Made by a program: the position numbers and the translations under genes. A DNA stretch of 64,000 nt from assembly GCF_004342665.1 (NCBI RefSeq), contig NZ_SMBY01000007.1, forward strand, positions 124,001 to 188,000, read 5' to 3'. The notes beneath the pieces were generated by a model. That model was not told the DNA's origin. It was given only the letters and a program-made list of their open reading frames with translations, and ran no database searches. This document shows positions 36,719-47,597 of the stretch, piece by piece. Each line of letters begins with the position of its first letter. Within the stretch, counting starts at the first letter, position 1. Source of the DNA: Samsonia erythrinae (GTDB lineage: Bacteria > Pseudomonadota > Gammaproteobacteria > Enterobacterales > Enterobacteriaceae).

Positions 36719-37735
36719 ATGATCCTGAATAAAGTAACTGACTTGATTGGAAATACACCCGTTATACAAATTCCGGTTCCTTATGGGGATACGCGTTTGT
36801 TACTCAAGGTGGAGAAGAATAATCCCGGCGGCAGTATGAAAGATCGCATGGCGCGCAACATGATCGTCGCGGGATTAAAGTCAGGTAAAATCCGTCCCGG
36901 CGGCACCATTGTCGAATCGTCGTCGGGCAATACCGGCATCGGTCTGGCGCTGGCGTCAATTGAGTTCGGCCTGCGTTTTATCGCCGTCGTCGATCATCAC
37001 GCGGCACAGGACAAGATCGCCATCATGCGCGCGCTCGGCGCTGAGATTCGCTATGTCTCCGGGGATTACGGCGAAGATGAAGTGGCGGTCGTGGAGCGTC
37101 AGCGTACGGCGGCGCAGCTGGCGCAGGAGATCCCCGGCGCGGTGTTTATGAACCAGTCGGACAACGCGGCGAATGCTGGCGGCTATGCCGATTTTGTGCG
37201 CGAGCTATTCAGCCAGATTGGCAAAATTGACGCCTTTGTCGGCTGCGTGGGCACCGGCGGATCGATGACCGGTATTTCGCACGGTCTGAAAGTCCATAAC
37301 CCGGATATCACGACGATTGCCGTCGAGCCGGTCGGCTCCATTGTCTTCGGCCATCCCGGCAAGCCCTACTATCAGTCCGGCACGGGAACGCCCGCGGGGG
37401 ACACCGTAGGGCTGGTGTTGGATTACAGCTGCATTGACTATGGCGAACAGGTGTCGGATACGCAGGCGTTTGAAACCGCGCGCTATGTCGCACGGCACTA
37501 CGGTCTGCTGGTCGGCGGCTCGACGGGCGGCGTCATTTATAAAGCGTTGGAGCTGATCTATCAGGATCGCATTGGTGGCAATGTGGTGCTGGCGATCGCC
37601 GACGGGGGTGAAAAATACCTGCACACGGTGTTTAACGAAGAGTGGCTGGCGGCGCGTAATCTGACGGATAGCGGCGTATGGCACGATCTGGATCGCTGGC
37701 TGGGCAACGCGATTTCTCTGGAGCAGGCGAGTTAA
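36719..37735 (+). CDS. SbnA-like PLP synthase (O-phosphoserine + glutamate)
   Basis: The 338-residue fold-type II PLP enzyme resembles cysteine synthases. The PLP lysine is Lys41 in NPGGSMKDRMA; the substrate loop is ESSSGNTGIGLA and the phosphate-binding loop GTGGSMTG. The segment EPVGSIVFGHPG matches the GSVIFG signature I recall from SbnA rather than CysK. SbnA condenses O-phospho-L-serine with L-glutamate to N-(1-amino-1-carboxyl-2-ethyl)-glutamate, precursor of L-2,3-diaminopropionate. The gene is 14 bases after the decarboxylase and ten before the opine-dehydrogenase-like gene, clearly one operon. True cysteine synthase activity is the alternative. Confidence 0.85.
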   Translation: MILNKVTDLIGNTPVIQIPVPYGDTRLLLKVEKNNPGGSMKDRMARNMIVAGLKSGKIRPGGTIVESSSGNTGIGLALASIEFGLRFIAVVDHHAAQDKIAIMRALGAEIRYVSGDYGEDEVAVVERQRTAAQLAQEIPGAVFMNQSDNAANAGGYADFVRELFSQIGKIDAFVGCVGTGGSMTGISHGLKVHNPDITTIAVEPVGSIVFGHPGKPYYQSGTGTPAGDTVGLVLDYSCIDYGEQVSDTQAFETARYVARHYGLLVGGSTGGVIYKALELIYQDRIGGNVVLAIADGGEKYLHTVFNEEWLAARNLTDSGVWHDLDRWLGNAISLEQAS

Positions 37736-37745
37736 GGAGTCAAGG

Positions 37746-38888
37746 ATGACTAGAACGCTTAACGTGGTGATTTGCGGGGCCGGGAAGACCGGCCATCTCA
37801 CCACGGTACTGTTTAAGCAACGACCAGACGTCAAGGTGACGTTACTGGGCGGCGATCCCCGTTTGCCGGAAATCTATCAGCAGCACGGCAAACGGCTATA
37901 CGCGCAACTGCCCAATGGCAAAACGCTGACGGCGACGCCGGACTGCGTCACCCACGACCCGGCTGAAGCCTGTCGCGATGCGGATGTTGTGATTATCACC
38001 GTTCCCGCCAATTTCCGCGCCGGCTTGCTGGCGCGCATCGCCGCGCATCTCCCTACGGATAAGCCGGTCTATGTCGGGGCGATCCCCGGTTTTTGCGGTT
38101 TTGACTGGCTGGCTGAGCGGGAACTGGCCACGCGCCCAAACGCGGTGATTTGGGGAATGAAGGACGTCGCGCACATTGCGTTCGATTTGCTGCCGGGCCA
38201 GTCGGTCAAAATGGGCGGCGAAAAGGCCACGCTGTATGTCGCTACGCACCGACGCGAAAATGCGGCGAGCCAACAGGCGCTGGTGGCTAGGTTGCAGCGG
38301 CTCTACGCCGCGCCGGTGGTGTTATTGCCGGACTATTTAGAGATCACGCTGACGCCGGGCAACCCGATTATGCACAGTGCGGTGATTTACGGTCTGATCG
38401 GTCCCTATGGCCAGTGGTATGCCCGACCGCTCTCGCAGCCGCTGTGCTGGTGGAATGATTGCCCGGAACTCGGCGCCTATTATCTGGAACGCATGGATGA
38501 AGAGAACCAGCGGCTGTGTGCGGCGCTGGCGTCGCGGCTTGGCGTGCGGCTGGAGTCGGTGCTGCCGCTCAAGCAGGAGATTATCGATGCCTATGGCGAT
38601 CAGATTGCCGATGCGCATACGATGCTCTCCGTGCTGCGCACCAATCAAGCCTATCACGGTATTGGTCTGCCGCTGCGAAAGCGGGAGGCAGGCGGGTACG
38701 AGTTTGATACGCAGCATCGGGTGTTTCAGGAAGATATCGCCTACGGGCTGAGTCTGCTGGTGACGATTGCGGAGAACCTGGCCGTTAGCGTGCCGTATAT
38801 TGAAGAAGTTTACCGGTGGTGCAGTGATTATATGGGCATGTCCACACAGGCGCGCCCTGACTACTTCCCGCAACACTGGCTGACGTGA
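37746..38888 (+). CDS. Octopine/opine-dehydrogenase-family oxidoreductase
   Basis: The 380-residue protein has an N-terminal NAD(P) Rossmann domain (VVICGAGKTGH, then VVIITVPANF) and the C-terminal octopine dehydrogenase domain with NPIMHSAVIYGLIG, including the catalytic-type histidine. These enzymes reductively join an amino acid and a 2-oxo acid, or split the product in reverse. Directly behind an SbnA-like gene, the simplest idea is that it splits the SbnA product, itself an opine of glutamate, to L-2,3-diaminopropionate and 2-oxoglutarate. It would thereby replace the unrelated SbnB. Alternatively it makes an opine-type metallophore part. ATG 37746 follows AAGGAGTCAAGG. Confidence 0.82.
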   Translation: MTRTLNVVICGAGKTGHLTTVLFKQRPDVKVTLLGGDPRLPEIYQQHGKRLYAQLPNGKTLTATPDCVTHDPAEACRDADVVIITVPANFRAGLLARIAAHLPTDKPVYVGAIPGFCGFDWLAERELATRPNAVIWGMKDVAHIAFDLLPGQSVKMGGEKATLYVATHRRENAASQQALVARLQRLYAAPVVLLPDYLEITLTPGNPIMHSAVIYGLIGPYGQWYARPLSQPLCWWNDCPELGAYYLERMDEENQRLCAALASRLGVRLESVLPLKQEIIDAYGDQIADAHTMLSVLRTNQAYHGIGLPLRKREAGGYEFDTQHRVFQEDIAYGLSLLVTIAENLAVSVPYIEEVYRWCSDYMGMSTQARPDYFPQHWLT

Positions 38889-38961
38889 TGAGAATGATTG
38901 CAATGATGACCGTGGCCGGAATGAGGCAGGGGAACGCCGTGAAAGCGGAAGGAATTGACGC

Positions 38962-40209
38962 ATGCGCTTGAGTGGGCAGGTCGCGTTCATTATCCACTTT
39001 ATGTTTGTCGTACAGCTGGTGGCGATGGGGGCGATGGAGATGAGCGGGCCGTTCTGGCCGCTGCATCTGGAAAGCATGTCGTCCGGCGCTGAACTGAGCA
39101 TCGCGGGGATTGCCGTGTACGTCGGCCCGATGTTGGGTATTATGCTGACCAGCGCCTTCTGGGGGCGCATGGGCGACCGGCTGGGCAATAAAGCCATGAT
39201 GATCCGCGCGCTGTTCGGGTTGGCGTTGACCCAGCTCGGGCTGGCTTGGGCAAATGATATCTGGACGATCGTCGCCCTGCGTTTTATTCAGGGCGCCTGT
39301 GCGGGCTATATCGCGCCGGCGCAGGCCTACGGTGTCGCCGTCGTCAGCCCGTTGCAGCGCACGCGGCTGTTTGCCTGGCTTCAGGTTTCCACCAACGTGG
39401 GATCGCTGCTGGGGGCGATTGTCGGCGGGTTGATTCTCGATTACCTGAATTTCTTCTGGATTAACCTGAGTGCCGCGATCCTGTGCGCCCTGTGCGGCAT
39501 TACCGTGGCGCTGTTCCTGCCCTATGTCGCACCGGCGGCACCGCCAGCGGACGCGCAGAAGAAAGAGCAAGACGCCCCCCGCAAACGGCTCTGGGCGCTG
39601 TCGCCGATCTCCGGTCTTTTGCTGATTTCCGGCCTGCTGCTGACCAGCCGCATGATCCCGCAAACGCCGTTTTCCCTGTATATGGACGGCGTCTTTCAGG
39701 TGGATAAGTGGATTATCGGCCTGTGCTATGGCTTGCAGGCGACCGGCGTGATTGTTTCCGCGTCACTGTGGGCGCGCTATTTTGAAAACCTGACGTTGCC
39801 GCAGACGCTGGGCCGTCTGTGCCTCGTGATGCTGGCCTGCGCCCTGGTGACATTGATCGCCGCCACGATGCTGAATATCGCGATTTTCATTCCGCTCTAT
39901 TTCCTGTGGGGGGTATTGCTGGGGGCGACGACGCCCGTTCTGATGGCGCTGATCTCCCGCGCGGCGGGCGCCGGGCAGCAGGGGTACATTCTCGGCGTGG
40001 CGCAAAGCGTCAGCCAGTTTGCGTCGATTCTGGGCATTTCTTTGGGCGGACTCGTTCTCTACTCCCCCGGACTCCGTTCGCTGTTCTTCTGTGTCAGTGC
40101 GGCGTATCTGGTGACATTTATGATTTCGCTGATGCTGCTGCGACGGCTGCGGATACCGGCGGAAAAACATGACTCTCTCTCGACGAAGGGAAATACCGAA
40201 AATGTGTAA
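38962..40209 (+). CDS. MFS exporter of the siderophore locus
   Basis: The 415-residue protein has about twelve membrane helices in two halves separated by a charged cytoplasmic loop (about 195-215). The MFS signature between helices 2 and 3 is present as GRMGDRLGNKA. Placement among synthesis genes suggests it secretes the finished siderophore, as SbnD or FslB do. It starts at ATG 38962, 73 bases after the oxidoreductase; its end overlaps the start of the binding-protein gene by eight bases. Confidence 0.85.
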   Translation: MRLSGQVAFIIHFMFVVQLVAMGAMEMSGPFWPLHLESMSSGAELSIAGIAVYVGPMLGIMLTSAFWGRMGDRLGNKAMMIRALFGLALTQLGLAWANDIWTIVALRFIQGACAGYIAPAQAYGVAVVSPLQRTRLFAWLQVSTNVGSLLGAIVGGLILDYLNFFWINLSAAILCALCGITVALFLPYVAPAAPPADAQKKEQDAPRKRLWALSPISGLLLISGLLLTSRMIPQTPFSLYMDGVFQVDKWIIGLCYGLQATGVIVSASLWARYFENLTLPQTLGRLCLVMLACALVTLIAATMLNIAIFIPLYFLWGVLLGATTPVLMALISRAAGAGQQGYILGVAQSVSQFASILGISLGGLVLYSPGLRSLFFCVSAAYLVTFMISLMLLRRLRIPAEKHDSLSTKGNTENV

Positions 40210-41353
40210 TTGTTGGACGCGGCAGCCTTGCCGTTGGTTATTACTGAGTGCGCTATTGATGGTCTGCCTGTCGCCGTTGGCGGGGCAGGCGCAACAAACG
40301 CCAACCGTCATCAGGGATGTTTTGGGGCGAGAGGTCAAGGTCAACACGCCGGTACAGCGCGTCATGCTGGGGGAGGGGCGTCAGCTCTATCTGGTCGCGA
40401 TGCTCGACAGAGACGATCCGGCCAAACGGATTGTCGCCTGGCGGCGCGACCTGATCCAGTCCGATCCGGCGACATGGCATCAATACCGCGATCGTTTTCC
40501 TCAACTGGCGCAGATCCCCACGTTCGACGGCACGGAGAAAGGCACATTCGACGTGGAACAGGCGGTGTCGCTGAAGCCGGATGTGATCATTATGAACATT
40601 GAGGCGCAGCGGGCGATTGTCGATGCGGGCTATGACCGGATATTGAACAGCGTCGGCATCCCGATCGTGTATGTCGATTTCCGTTATCACCCGCTGGAAA
40701 ATACCGCGCCGACCCTGCGTCTGTTCGGCAAGCTGTTTCATCAGGAAGCGCGTGCCGAAGCGTTTCTCGCGTTTCGCGAGGCGCAGCTGAAACGCGTTTC
40801 CGACGTGCTTGCCGCGAAGCACCCGCGTCCGCCGCGCGTGTTCATTGAGCGGCTGGGGGGCTATACCGACGAGTGTTGCCTGACGTTCGGCCCGGATAAC
40901 TTCGGTAAATTCGTGCAGCTGGCCGGGGGGGATAACGTGGCCGCGAAAAACGCGCCGGGTACGTTTATGCAGATGCACCCCGAACAGGTGATTGTGGAAA
41001 ACCCGGAGGTCGTGGTGATCACCAGCGGGAACTTTGACGCTTTTGTTCCCGGTGGCCGCTGGATCGGGCTGGGGCCGGGGCAGGATATGACGGAAGGGCG
41101 TCAGCGGCTTGAGTGGTTTCTGGGACGACCCGCCTATACCAACACCCTCGCGAAACAGAAACGCGCGTTCCATGCCATTTGGCACCAGTTTTACAACAGT
41201 CCCTATGATTTTATCGCGATTCAGCAACTGGCCGAGTGGTTCCACCCGACACTGTTTCACGATCTGAATGCGGATAAGACCTTCCGTCAGCTTCATCAGC
41301 AGTTTTTACCGGTTGACTATCAACCGGGCTATTTCGTCAGTCTTACGCAGTAA
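40202..41353 (+). CDS. Periplasmic ferric-siderophore binding protein
   Basis: The 383-residue precursor begins with a signal peptide (hydrophobic WLLLSALLMVCLSPLAGQA) and is a class-III substrate-binding protein of the FepB/BtuF type, with VIRDVLGREVKVNTPVQRVML at the start of the mature part. It would carry the ferric complex across the periplasm. ATG 40202 has AAGGGA 11 bases upstream and fits the signal peptide; ATG 40169 is in frame but would spoil it. No ABC permease or ATPase gene is linked, so inner-membrane uptake must rely on proteins encoded elsewhere. The motif YTDECCLTF with adjacent cysteines is unusual. Confidence 0.85.
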   Translation: MCNCWTRQPCRWLLLSALLMVCLSPLAGQAQQTPTVIRDVLGREVKVNTPVQRVMLGEGRQLYLVAMLDRDDPAKRIVAWRRDLIQSDPATWHQYRDRFPQLAQIPTFDGTEKGTFDVEQAVSLKPDVIIMNIEAQRAIVDAGYDRILNSVGIPIVYVDFRYHPLENTAPTLRLFGKLFHQEARAEAFLAFREAQLKRVSDVLAAKHPRPPRVFIERLGGYTDECCLTFGPDNFGKFVQLAGGDNVAAKNAPGTFMQMHPEQVIVENPEVVVITSGNFDAFVPGGRWIGLGPGQDMTEGRQRLEWFLGRPAYTNTLAKQKRAFHAIWHQFYNSPYDFIAIQQLAEWFHPTLFHDLNADKTFRQLHQQFLPVDYQPGYFVSLTQ

Positions 41354-41417
41354 ATGATGAAGCGACGCCGGCGCAGCGCGCCGGACGACGCGCAATTGTT
41401 ACGTCAGGAGGTGGAGA

Positions 41418-41828
41418 ATGTTTGACGATATGACTTACCACATTGCCCTTACGCCCGTGCAGTTTCTACGTCCCTCTGAAAACGTTGATATGTTGAACGT
41501 GGAATGCCTGATGGAGGACATTTGTCGCTGCGGTTGCTGGACAACGCCCGTACCCATAGAGAAAGAAACCGGTATTATCATGGACGGCAATCATCGGCTG
41601 CGCGCCGCAACGGCGTTGGGATTAAAGCGCATCCCCTGTGCGCTGCTCGATTATGACGACCCGCGCGTGTCCGTTTTTCACTGGAAAACCGGACAGCCTT
41701 TTTGCAGGGGCCTGATTATGCAGACGATTATGGCGGAGAAAAGTCTGTTTCCCTACAAGACGACCCGTCATTGTTTCCAGCCAGCGTTGCCTTCGGTAAG
41801 CGTTGTGCTCGACGCGCTCATGCGTTAA
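41418..41828 (+). CDS. Miniature ParB-fold serine kinase, SbnI/SerK-like
   Basis: The 136-residue protein has a ParB/Srx-type nucleotide fold: LRPSENVD with a candidate catalytic glutamate, GIIMDGNHRLRAATALGLKRIPC and VSVFHWKTGQPF. These blocks line up with the N-terminal half of SbnI, which phosphorylates free L-serine to O-phospho-L-serine, the SbnA substrate. SbnI has 254 residues and a C-terminal heme-linked regulatory part that is missing here, so this looks like a kinase-only version. CAGGAGGTGGAG gives a strong ribosome-binding site for ATG 41418. It is the last gene of the island, 64 bases after the binding protein. Confidence 0.8.
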   Translation: MFDDMTYHIALTPVQFLRPSENVDMLNVECLMEDICRCGCWTTPVPIEKETGIIMDGNHRLRAATALGLKRIPCALLDYDDPRVSVFHWKTGQPFCRGLIMQTIMAEKSLFPYKTTRHCFQPALPSVSVVLDALMR

Positions 41829-41897
41829 TCACTTCACGCCGTCGCCCTGAGTGTGGACGACGCTATCCGCCCGCTTTGTTTTTCTCCTGTTTTTGCC

Positions 41898-41927
41898 GCG
41901 CCGCCGTCTTTTTATTGACGGTGGCGC
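41898..41927 (+). terminator. Hairpin after the siderophore operon
   Basis: GCGCCGCCGTC and GACGGTGGCGC pair over 11 positions (one G-T pair) around an eight-base T-rich loop, 70 bases after the kinase gene. It lies in a 285-base gap before ompR that must also contain the ompR promoter. The lack of a following T-run leaves its strength open. Confidence 0.55.
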
Positions 41928-42009
41928 AACTATAATCTTCACGTATTGCCTGCCGCTTTTATGGTGCGACAGCGCAGGAACTGATTGATTCCACGAATTT
42001 TAATATGCT

Positions 42010-42036
42010 TTGTAACAATTTTGCCTAGAATATATA
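42010..42036 (+). promoter_or_regulatory. Possible ompR promoter
   Basis: TTGTAA (42010-42015) and TATATA (42031-42036) are spaced by 15 bases in the AT-rich region about 80 bases before ompR. The spacing is short, so this is a tentative assignment. Confidence 0.3.
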
Positions 42037-42113
42037 CCAGAAATGGCTGTCAGTAATGTACCGGTTTCTGAACAATAGTGGCATCGGCGCTATTACGCCT
42101 TTGGAGAAAGAAA

Positions 42114-44188
<2,075 letters not shown>

Positions 44189-44230
44189 GATTAATGACGA
44201 TCGTTTAAGAACCGAGATACAGGGAGCAAC

Positions 44231-44275
44231 CACGGGGTGAGGTGTCCCTGCGGGAACTTCATCCCCGTGTTTCTC
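44231..44275 (+). terminator. Terminator of ompR-envZ
   Basis: CACGGGGTGA pairs with TCATCCCCGTG (one bulged base), enclosing a smaller TCCC/GGGA stem, and is followed by TTTCTCC. It lies 42 bases after the envZ stop codon. Confidence 0.7.
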
Positions 44276-44337
44276 CTAAAATGAGACTTAGGCTACCAGC
44301 ATGAGTTATCAGCATCTTTATTAAGTCCTAAAATACG

Positions 44338-44362
44338 AAAAGGCGCGGATTCCGCGCCTTTT
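44338..44362. terminator. Bidirectional terminator between envZ and pckA
   Basis: AAAAGGCGCGG, a three-base loop, then CCGCGCCTTTT form a perfect stem with A/T tails on both sides. It lies 23 bases beyond the pckA stop codon (minus strand) and is well shaped for both directions. Confidence 0.85.
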
Positions 44363-44385
44363 CTCTTTGTGGTTCTCGTTAATGC

Positions 44386-46005
44386 TTAGCGCTTCGGCCC
44401 TGCTTTCACCAGCGCCGCGCCTGCTGGCGCATCGGTGTATTTTTCAAAGTTAGTGATAAAACGCTGCGCCAAATCTTCTGCCTTTTCCTGCCACTGCGCG
44501 ATGTCCGCATAGGTGTCACGCGGGTCGAGAATGTCAGGGTTGACGCCGGGCAGAGACGTTGGGATGGCCAAATCGAAGATCGGCAGCGTCTGCATTTCCG
44601 CGTCATCAATGCTGCCGTTCAGAATGGCGTCAATAATCCCGCGCGTATCCTTGATTGATATACGCTTCCCGGTTCCGTTCCAGCCCGTATTAACCAGATA
44701 CGCCTGTGCGCCGACGGCCTTCATACGTTTCACCAGCACTTCGGCATACTGCGTTGGGTGCAGCATCAGGAACGCTGCGCCGAAGCAGGCGGAAAACGTC
44801 GGCGTCGGTTCCGTTACGCCGCGTTCGGTTCCCGCCAGTTTGGCGGTAAAACCAGACAGAAAATGGTACTGCGTCTGATCGGACGTCAGGCGGGATACCG
44901 GCGGCAACACCCCGAAGGCATCAGCCGTCAGAAAAATCACTTTGGTGGCATGGCCCGCTTTGGAAACCGGTTTGACGATGTTCTGAATGTGGTAGATCGG
45001 GTAAGAGACGCGCGTGTTTTCAGTTTTGGAGCCGTCATTGAAGTCTACGCTGCCGTCTGCCAGTGCGGTGACGTTCTCCAGTAACGCATCGCGTTTGATG
45101 GCGCCAAAGATATCCGGCTCCGCCTCTTTGGACAACTTGATGGTTTTGGCATAGCAGCCTCCTTCAAAGTTGAAGACGCCATCGTCATCCCAGCCGTGCT
45201 CGTCATCACCAATCAGTTGACGTTTCGGATCGGTGGAGAGGGTGGTTTTGCCGGTGCCGGACAGACCGAAGAAGATCGCGACATCGCCCTGCTCGCCGAC
45301 GTTTGCCGAGCAGTGCATAGAAGCGATGCCTTTTAGCGGCAACAGGTAGTTCATGATCGAGAACATCCCTTTCTTCATTTCGCCGCCGTACCAGGTCCCG
45401 CCGATCAACTGGATTCGTTCTGTCAGATTGAAGGCGACAAAATTCTCAGAGTTCAGCCCCTGTTCCTGCCAGTTCGGGTTAGTGCATTTTGCGCCGTTCA
45501 TCACAACGAAATCCGGCTCGAAGCCTTCCAGCTCTTCCTCGCTCGGGCGGATAAACATGTTTTTAACAAAATGCGCCTGCCAGGCGACCTCGGTGATGAA
45601 ACGCACGCTGAGCCGGCTGTCCGGGTTAGCGCCGCAAAAGGCGTCAATGATGAACAATCGTTTGCCCGACAGCTGCGTCGTAACTAGCTGCTTAAGGTGC
45701 GTCCAGGTTTCCTGGCTTAATGGGTGGTTATCGTTCTTACCTTTCCCCTGATCGGACCACCACACGGTATCGCGGGTGACGTCGTCGCGCACGATGTATT
45801 TGTCTTTCGGGGAGCGCCCCGTAAAGATGCCGGTATCGACGGCGATGGCGCCCAATTGCGTCTCAATACCACGTTCATAGCCTTGCAGGGTTGGGGAGCG
45901 TTCTTCTTCGAAAAGCTGTTCATAGCTGGGGTTGTAGACAATATCGCGGATATTCTGGATTCCATAAGCGGCTAAGGCTTGTGAGGTGACACCTGTGCTC
46001 TGCAT
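44386..46005 (-). CDS. pckA: Phosphoenolpyruvate carboxykinase (ATP)
   Basis: The 539-residue enzyme converts oxaloacetate and ATP to phosphoenolpyruvate, CO2 and ADP, the first step of gluconeogenesis. The P-loop-like [11 protein letters not shown] and the metal-binding stretch [13 protein letters not shown] are present, with [15 protein letters not shown] and [13 protein letters not shown] 46005 has GAGGAG eight bases upstream and gives one residue less than the E. coli protein; an in-frame ATG at 46020 is poorly placed. The gene converges with envZ. Confidence 0.98.
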   Translation of the reverse strand: MQSTGVTSQALAAYGIQNIRDIVYNPSYEQLFEEERSPTLQGYERGIETQLGAIAVDTGIFTGRSPKDKYIVRDDVTRDTVWWSDQGKGKNDNHPLSQETWTHLKQLVTTQLSGKRLFIIDAFCGANPDSRLSVRFITEVAWQAHFVKNMFIRPSEEELEGFEPDFVVMNGAKCTNPNWQEQGLNSENFVAFNLTERIQLIGGTWYGGEMKKGMFSIMNYLLPLKGIASMHCSANVGEQGDVAIFFGLSGTGKTTLSTDPKRQLIGDDEHGWDDDGVFNFEGGCYAKTIKLSKEAEPDIFGAIKRDALLENVTALADGSVDFNDGSKTENTRVSYPIYHIQNIVKPVSKAGHATKVIFLTADAFGVLPPVSRLTSDQTQYHFLSGFTAKLAGTERGVTEPTPTFSACFGAAFLMLHPTQYAEVLVKRMKAVGAQAYLVNTGWNGTGKRISIKDTRGIIDAILNGSIDDAEMQTLPIFDLAIPTSLPGVNPDILDPRDTYADIAQWQEKAEDLAQRFITNFEKYTDAPAGAALVKAGPKR

Positions 46006-46170
46006 ATTGCAACTCCTCAAGTGATAGTCGTACTAATAAACATTGTAGGGAGTGAGCTTATTTTAACCGCGATAGCAATCATAAAATTAAATAAATTCAT
46101 TAATAACTTTGCTTATTCATAGCGTTGAAAAAGTGATCGATATGGTCTACGCAGGGGGGAGTAAACACGA

Positions 46171-46194
46171 TAAAAGCGGGTACTTGCGTACCCG
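46171..46194 (-). terminator. Terminator of the hslO transcript
   Basis: Read on the minus strand, CGGGTAC-GCAA-GTACCCG forms a seven-base-pair stem followed by CTTTTA, eight bases after the hslO stop codon. It would end the igaA-yrfG-hslR-hslO transcript. Confidence 0.7.
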
Positions 46195-46202
46195 AGAGAA
46201 CA

Positions 46203-47072
46203 TTAATGCAATAGATTTCTTGATGATTCTTGCCGGATCGCGCGAATGTCCAGTGAGTTAAACGAGTAGTGTGTGCCGCAGTAGTCACAGTGCATATCGA
46301 TTTCACCATCCTGTTCGATCATCTCATTCACTTCCTGATCGGACAGCGTCATTAATGCATTCGCGCAGCGATCGCGTGAACAGTGACAGTGGAATTCGAC
46401 GTCCTGCGGTTCGTAAACCGTCACCTCTTCCTGATGGTAAAGGCGGTACAGCACCTCGGTGGCTGGCAGGGTAAATAGCTCCTCGGCTTTGACCGTGGTG
46501 GTTAACTGCGTCAGATGCTCGAAATCATGACGATCGGCATCCTGAGCAGGCAATACCTGAAGCAGCATGCCTGCGGCCTTCAGCTCGCCGTCGTGTTCCC
46601 CGGTACGGATAAATAACCGCGTCGGCAACTGCTCGGACTGTTGGAAATAGCTCTCCAGACATTCGGCAACGGTGTCACCGTCTAAACCGACGACGCCTTG
46701 ATAGCGCTCGCCTTCCGTCGGCGTAATGGTAATCACCAGATAACCGTTGCCGACCATCTCTTTCAGCGAACTTCCCGACGGGATATCCCCTTGCAGGCGG
46801 GCAACGCCGCGCATCTGCTGCCGGTGGTTGCCATTAATGACCGCCAGTTTCAGCGGGCCATCGCCCTGAAGCTGCACGGTAATGTCGCCGCTGAATTTCA
46901 GCGTTGCGGTCAGCAGGCTGGTGGCGACCAGCATTTCGCCCAGCAGCGTCTGCACGGCAGCCGGATAGTCGTGGTTGGTCAGAATACGTTGATAGGTGTC
47001 GTTAACCGTCACCAGCTCGCCGCGAACGGCATAATTTTCAAACAGGTAACGATGTAATTGGTCATGGGCCAT
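46203..47072 (-). CDS. hslO: Redox-regulated chaperone Hsp33
   Basis: The 289-residue cytoplasmic holdase is activated by oxidation. The C-terminal zinc switch is visible as CHCSRDRC (CxC) and CDYCGTHY (CxxC). The N-terminal substrate-binding domain spans about 1-180. ATG 47072 (MAHDQLHRY) matches the family start; the frame extends to 47138 but the added residues have no match. It follows hslR on the same strand, as in E. coli, and is expected to be heat inducible. Confidence 0.97.
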   Translation of the reverse strand: MAHDQLHRYLFENYAVRGELVTVNDTYQRILTNHDYPAAVQTLLGEMLVATSLLTATLKFSGDITVQLQGDGPLKLAVINGNHRQQMRGVARLQGDIPSGSSLKEMVGNGYLVITITPTEGERYQGVVGLDGDTVAECLESYFQQSEQLPTRLFIRTGEHDGELKAAGMLLQVLPAQDADRHDFEHLTQLTTTVKAEELFTLPATEVLYRLYHQEEVTVYEPQDVEFHCHCSRDRCANALMTLSDQEVNEMIEQDGEIDMHCDYCGTHYSFNSLDIRAIRQESSRNLLH

Positions 47073-47153
47073 AATGTTTTCTCGTTGTGGTGCAGCGATC
47101 GCCAACGTGACATAGGCCAGCAGTCTGCTGACCAACACATGAAGGACGAAGCG

Positions 47154-47564
47154 TTATTCCCGATCGCTGTATTTAAATTTAATCAGATCGCGCCGCTCTT
47201 TTTTATCAGGGCGCCGATCCGGGTGTGGCATCGTCAGCGCATTCATTTTTCGCGCCCGCGCCAGCTTTTCGCGTTTCTCAATGCTTTCAGCTGTTTCCTG
47301 ATACAGTGACTGCGCCTCAGTTGCGCTCCTGCGCTGACCGCTGATGGCCAAAATGATCACGGTGCGTTCATCATTTCCCTGACGCAGCTGAATCTCGGCA
47401 TTCCGTTCGACCTGTTTGCCTGGCTTACCACGCTGTCCGTTGTAGTGGACTTTGCCGCCTTCGATCATCTCCCGGGCAATCGCCCGGGTTTTATAGAAAC
47501 GGGCCGCCCACAGCCATTTGTCCAGACGAACGGCGTCGTCGCTATGCTCGGTTGATTTCACCAT
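47154..47564 (-). CDS. hslR: Ribosome-associated heat shock protein Hsp15
   Basis: The 136-residue protein binds 50S subunits that carry stalled nascent chains and helps recycle them. The S4 RNA-binding domain spans about residues 10-75 (VRLDKWLWAARFYKTRAIAREMI). A basic C-terminal helix (KREKLARARKMN, then DRRPDKKERRDLIKFK) follows. ATG 47564 is the only suitable start. It is the third gene in the igaA-yrfG-hslR-hslO order. Confidence 0.97.
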   Translation of the reverse strand: MVKSTEHSDDAVRLDKWLWAARFYKTRAIAREMIEGGKVHYNGQRGKPGKQVERNAEIQLRQGNDERTVIILAISGQRRSATEAQSLYQETAESIEKREKLARARKMNALTMPHPDRRPDKKERRDLIKFKYSDRE

Positions 47565-47597
47565 AAATCCCCCTGATTCCCCCTCAGGCCACCTGCA

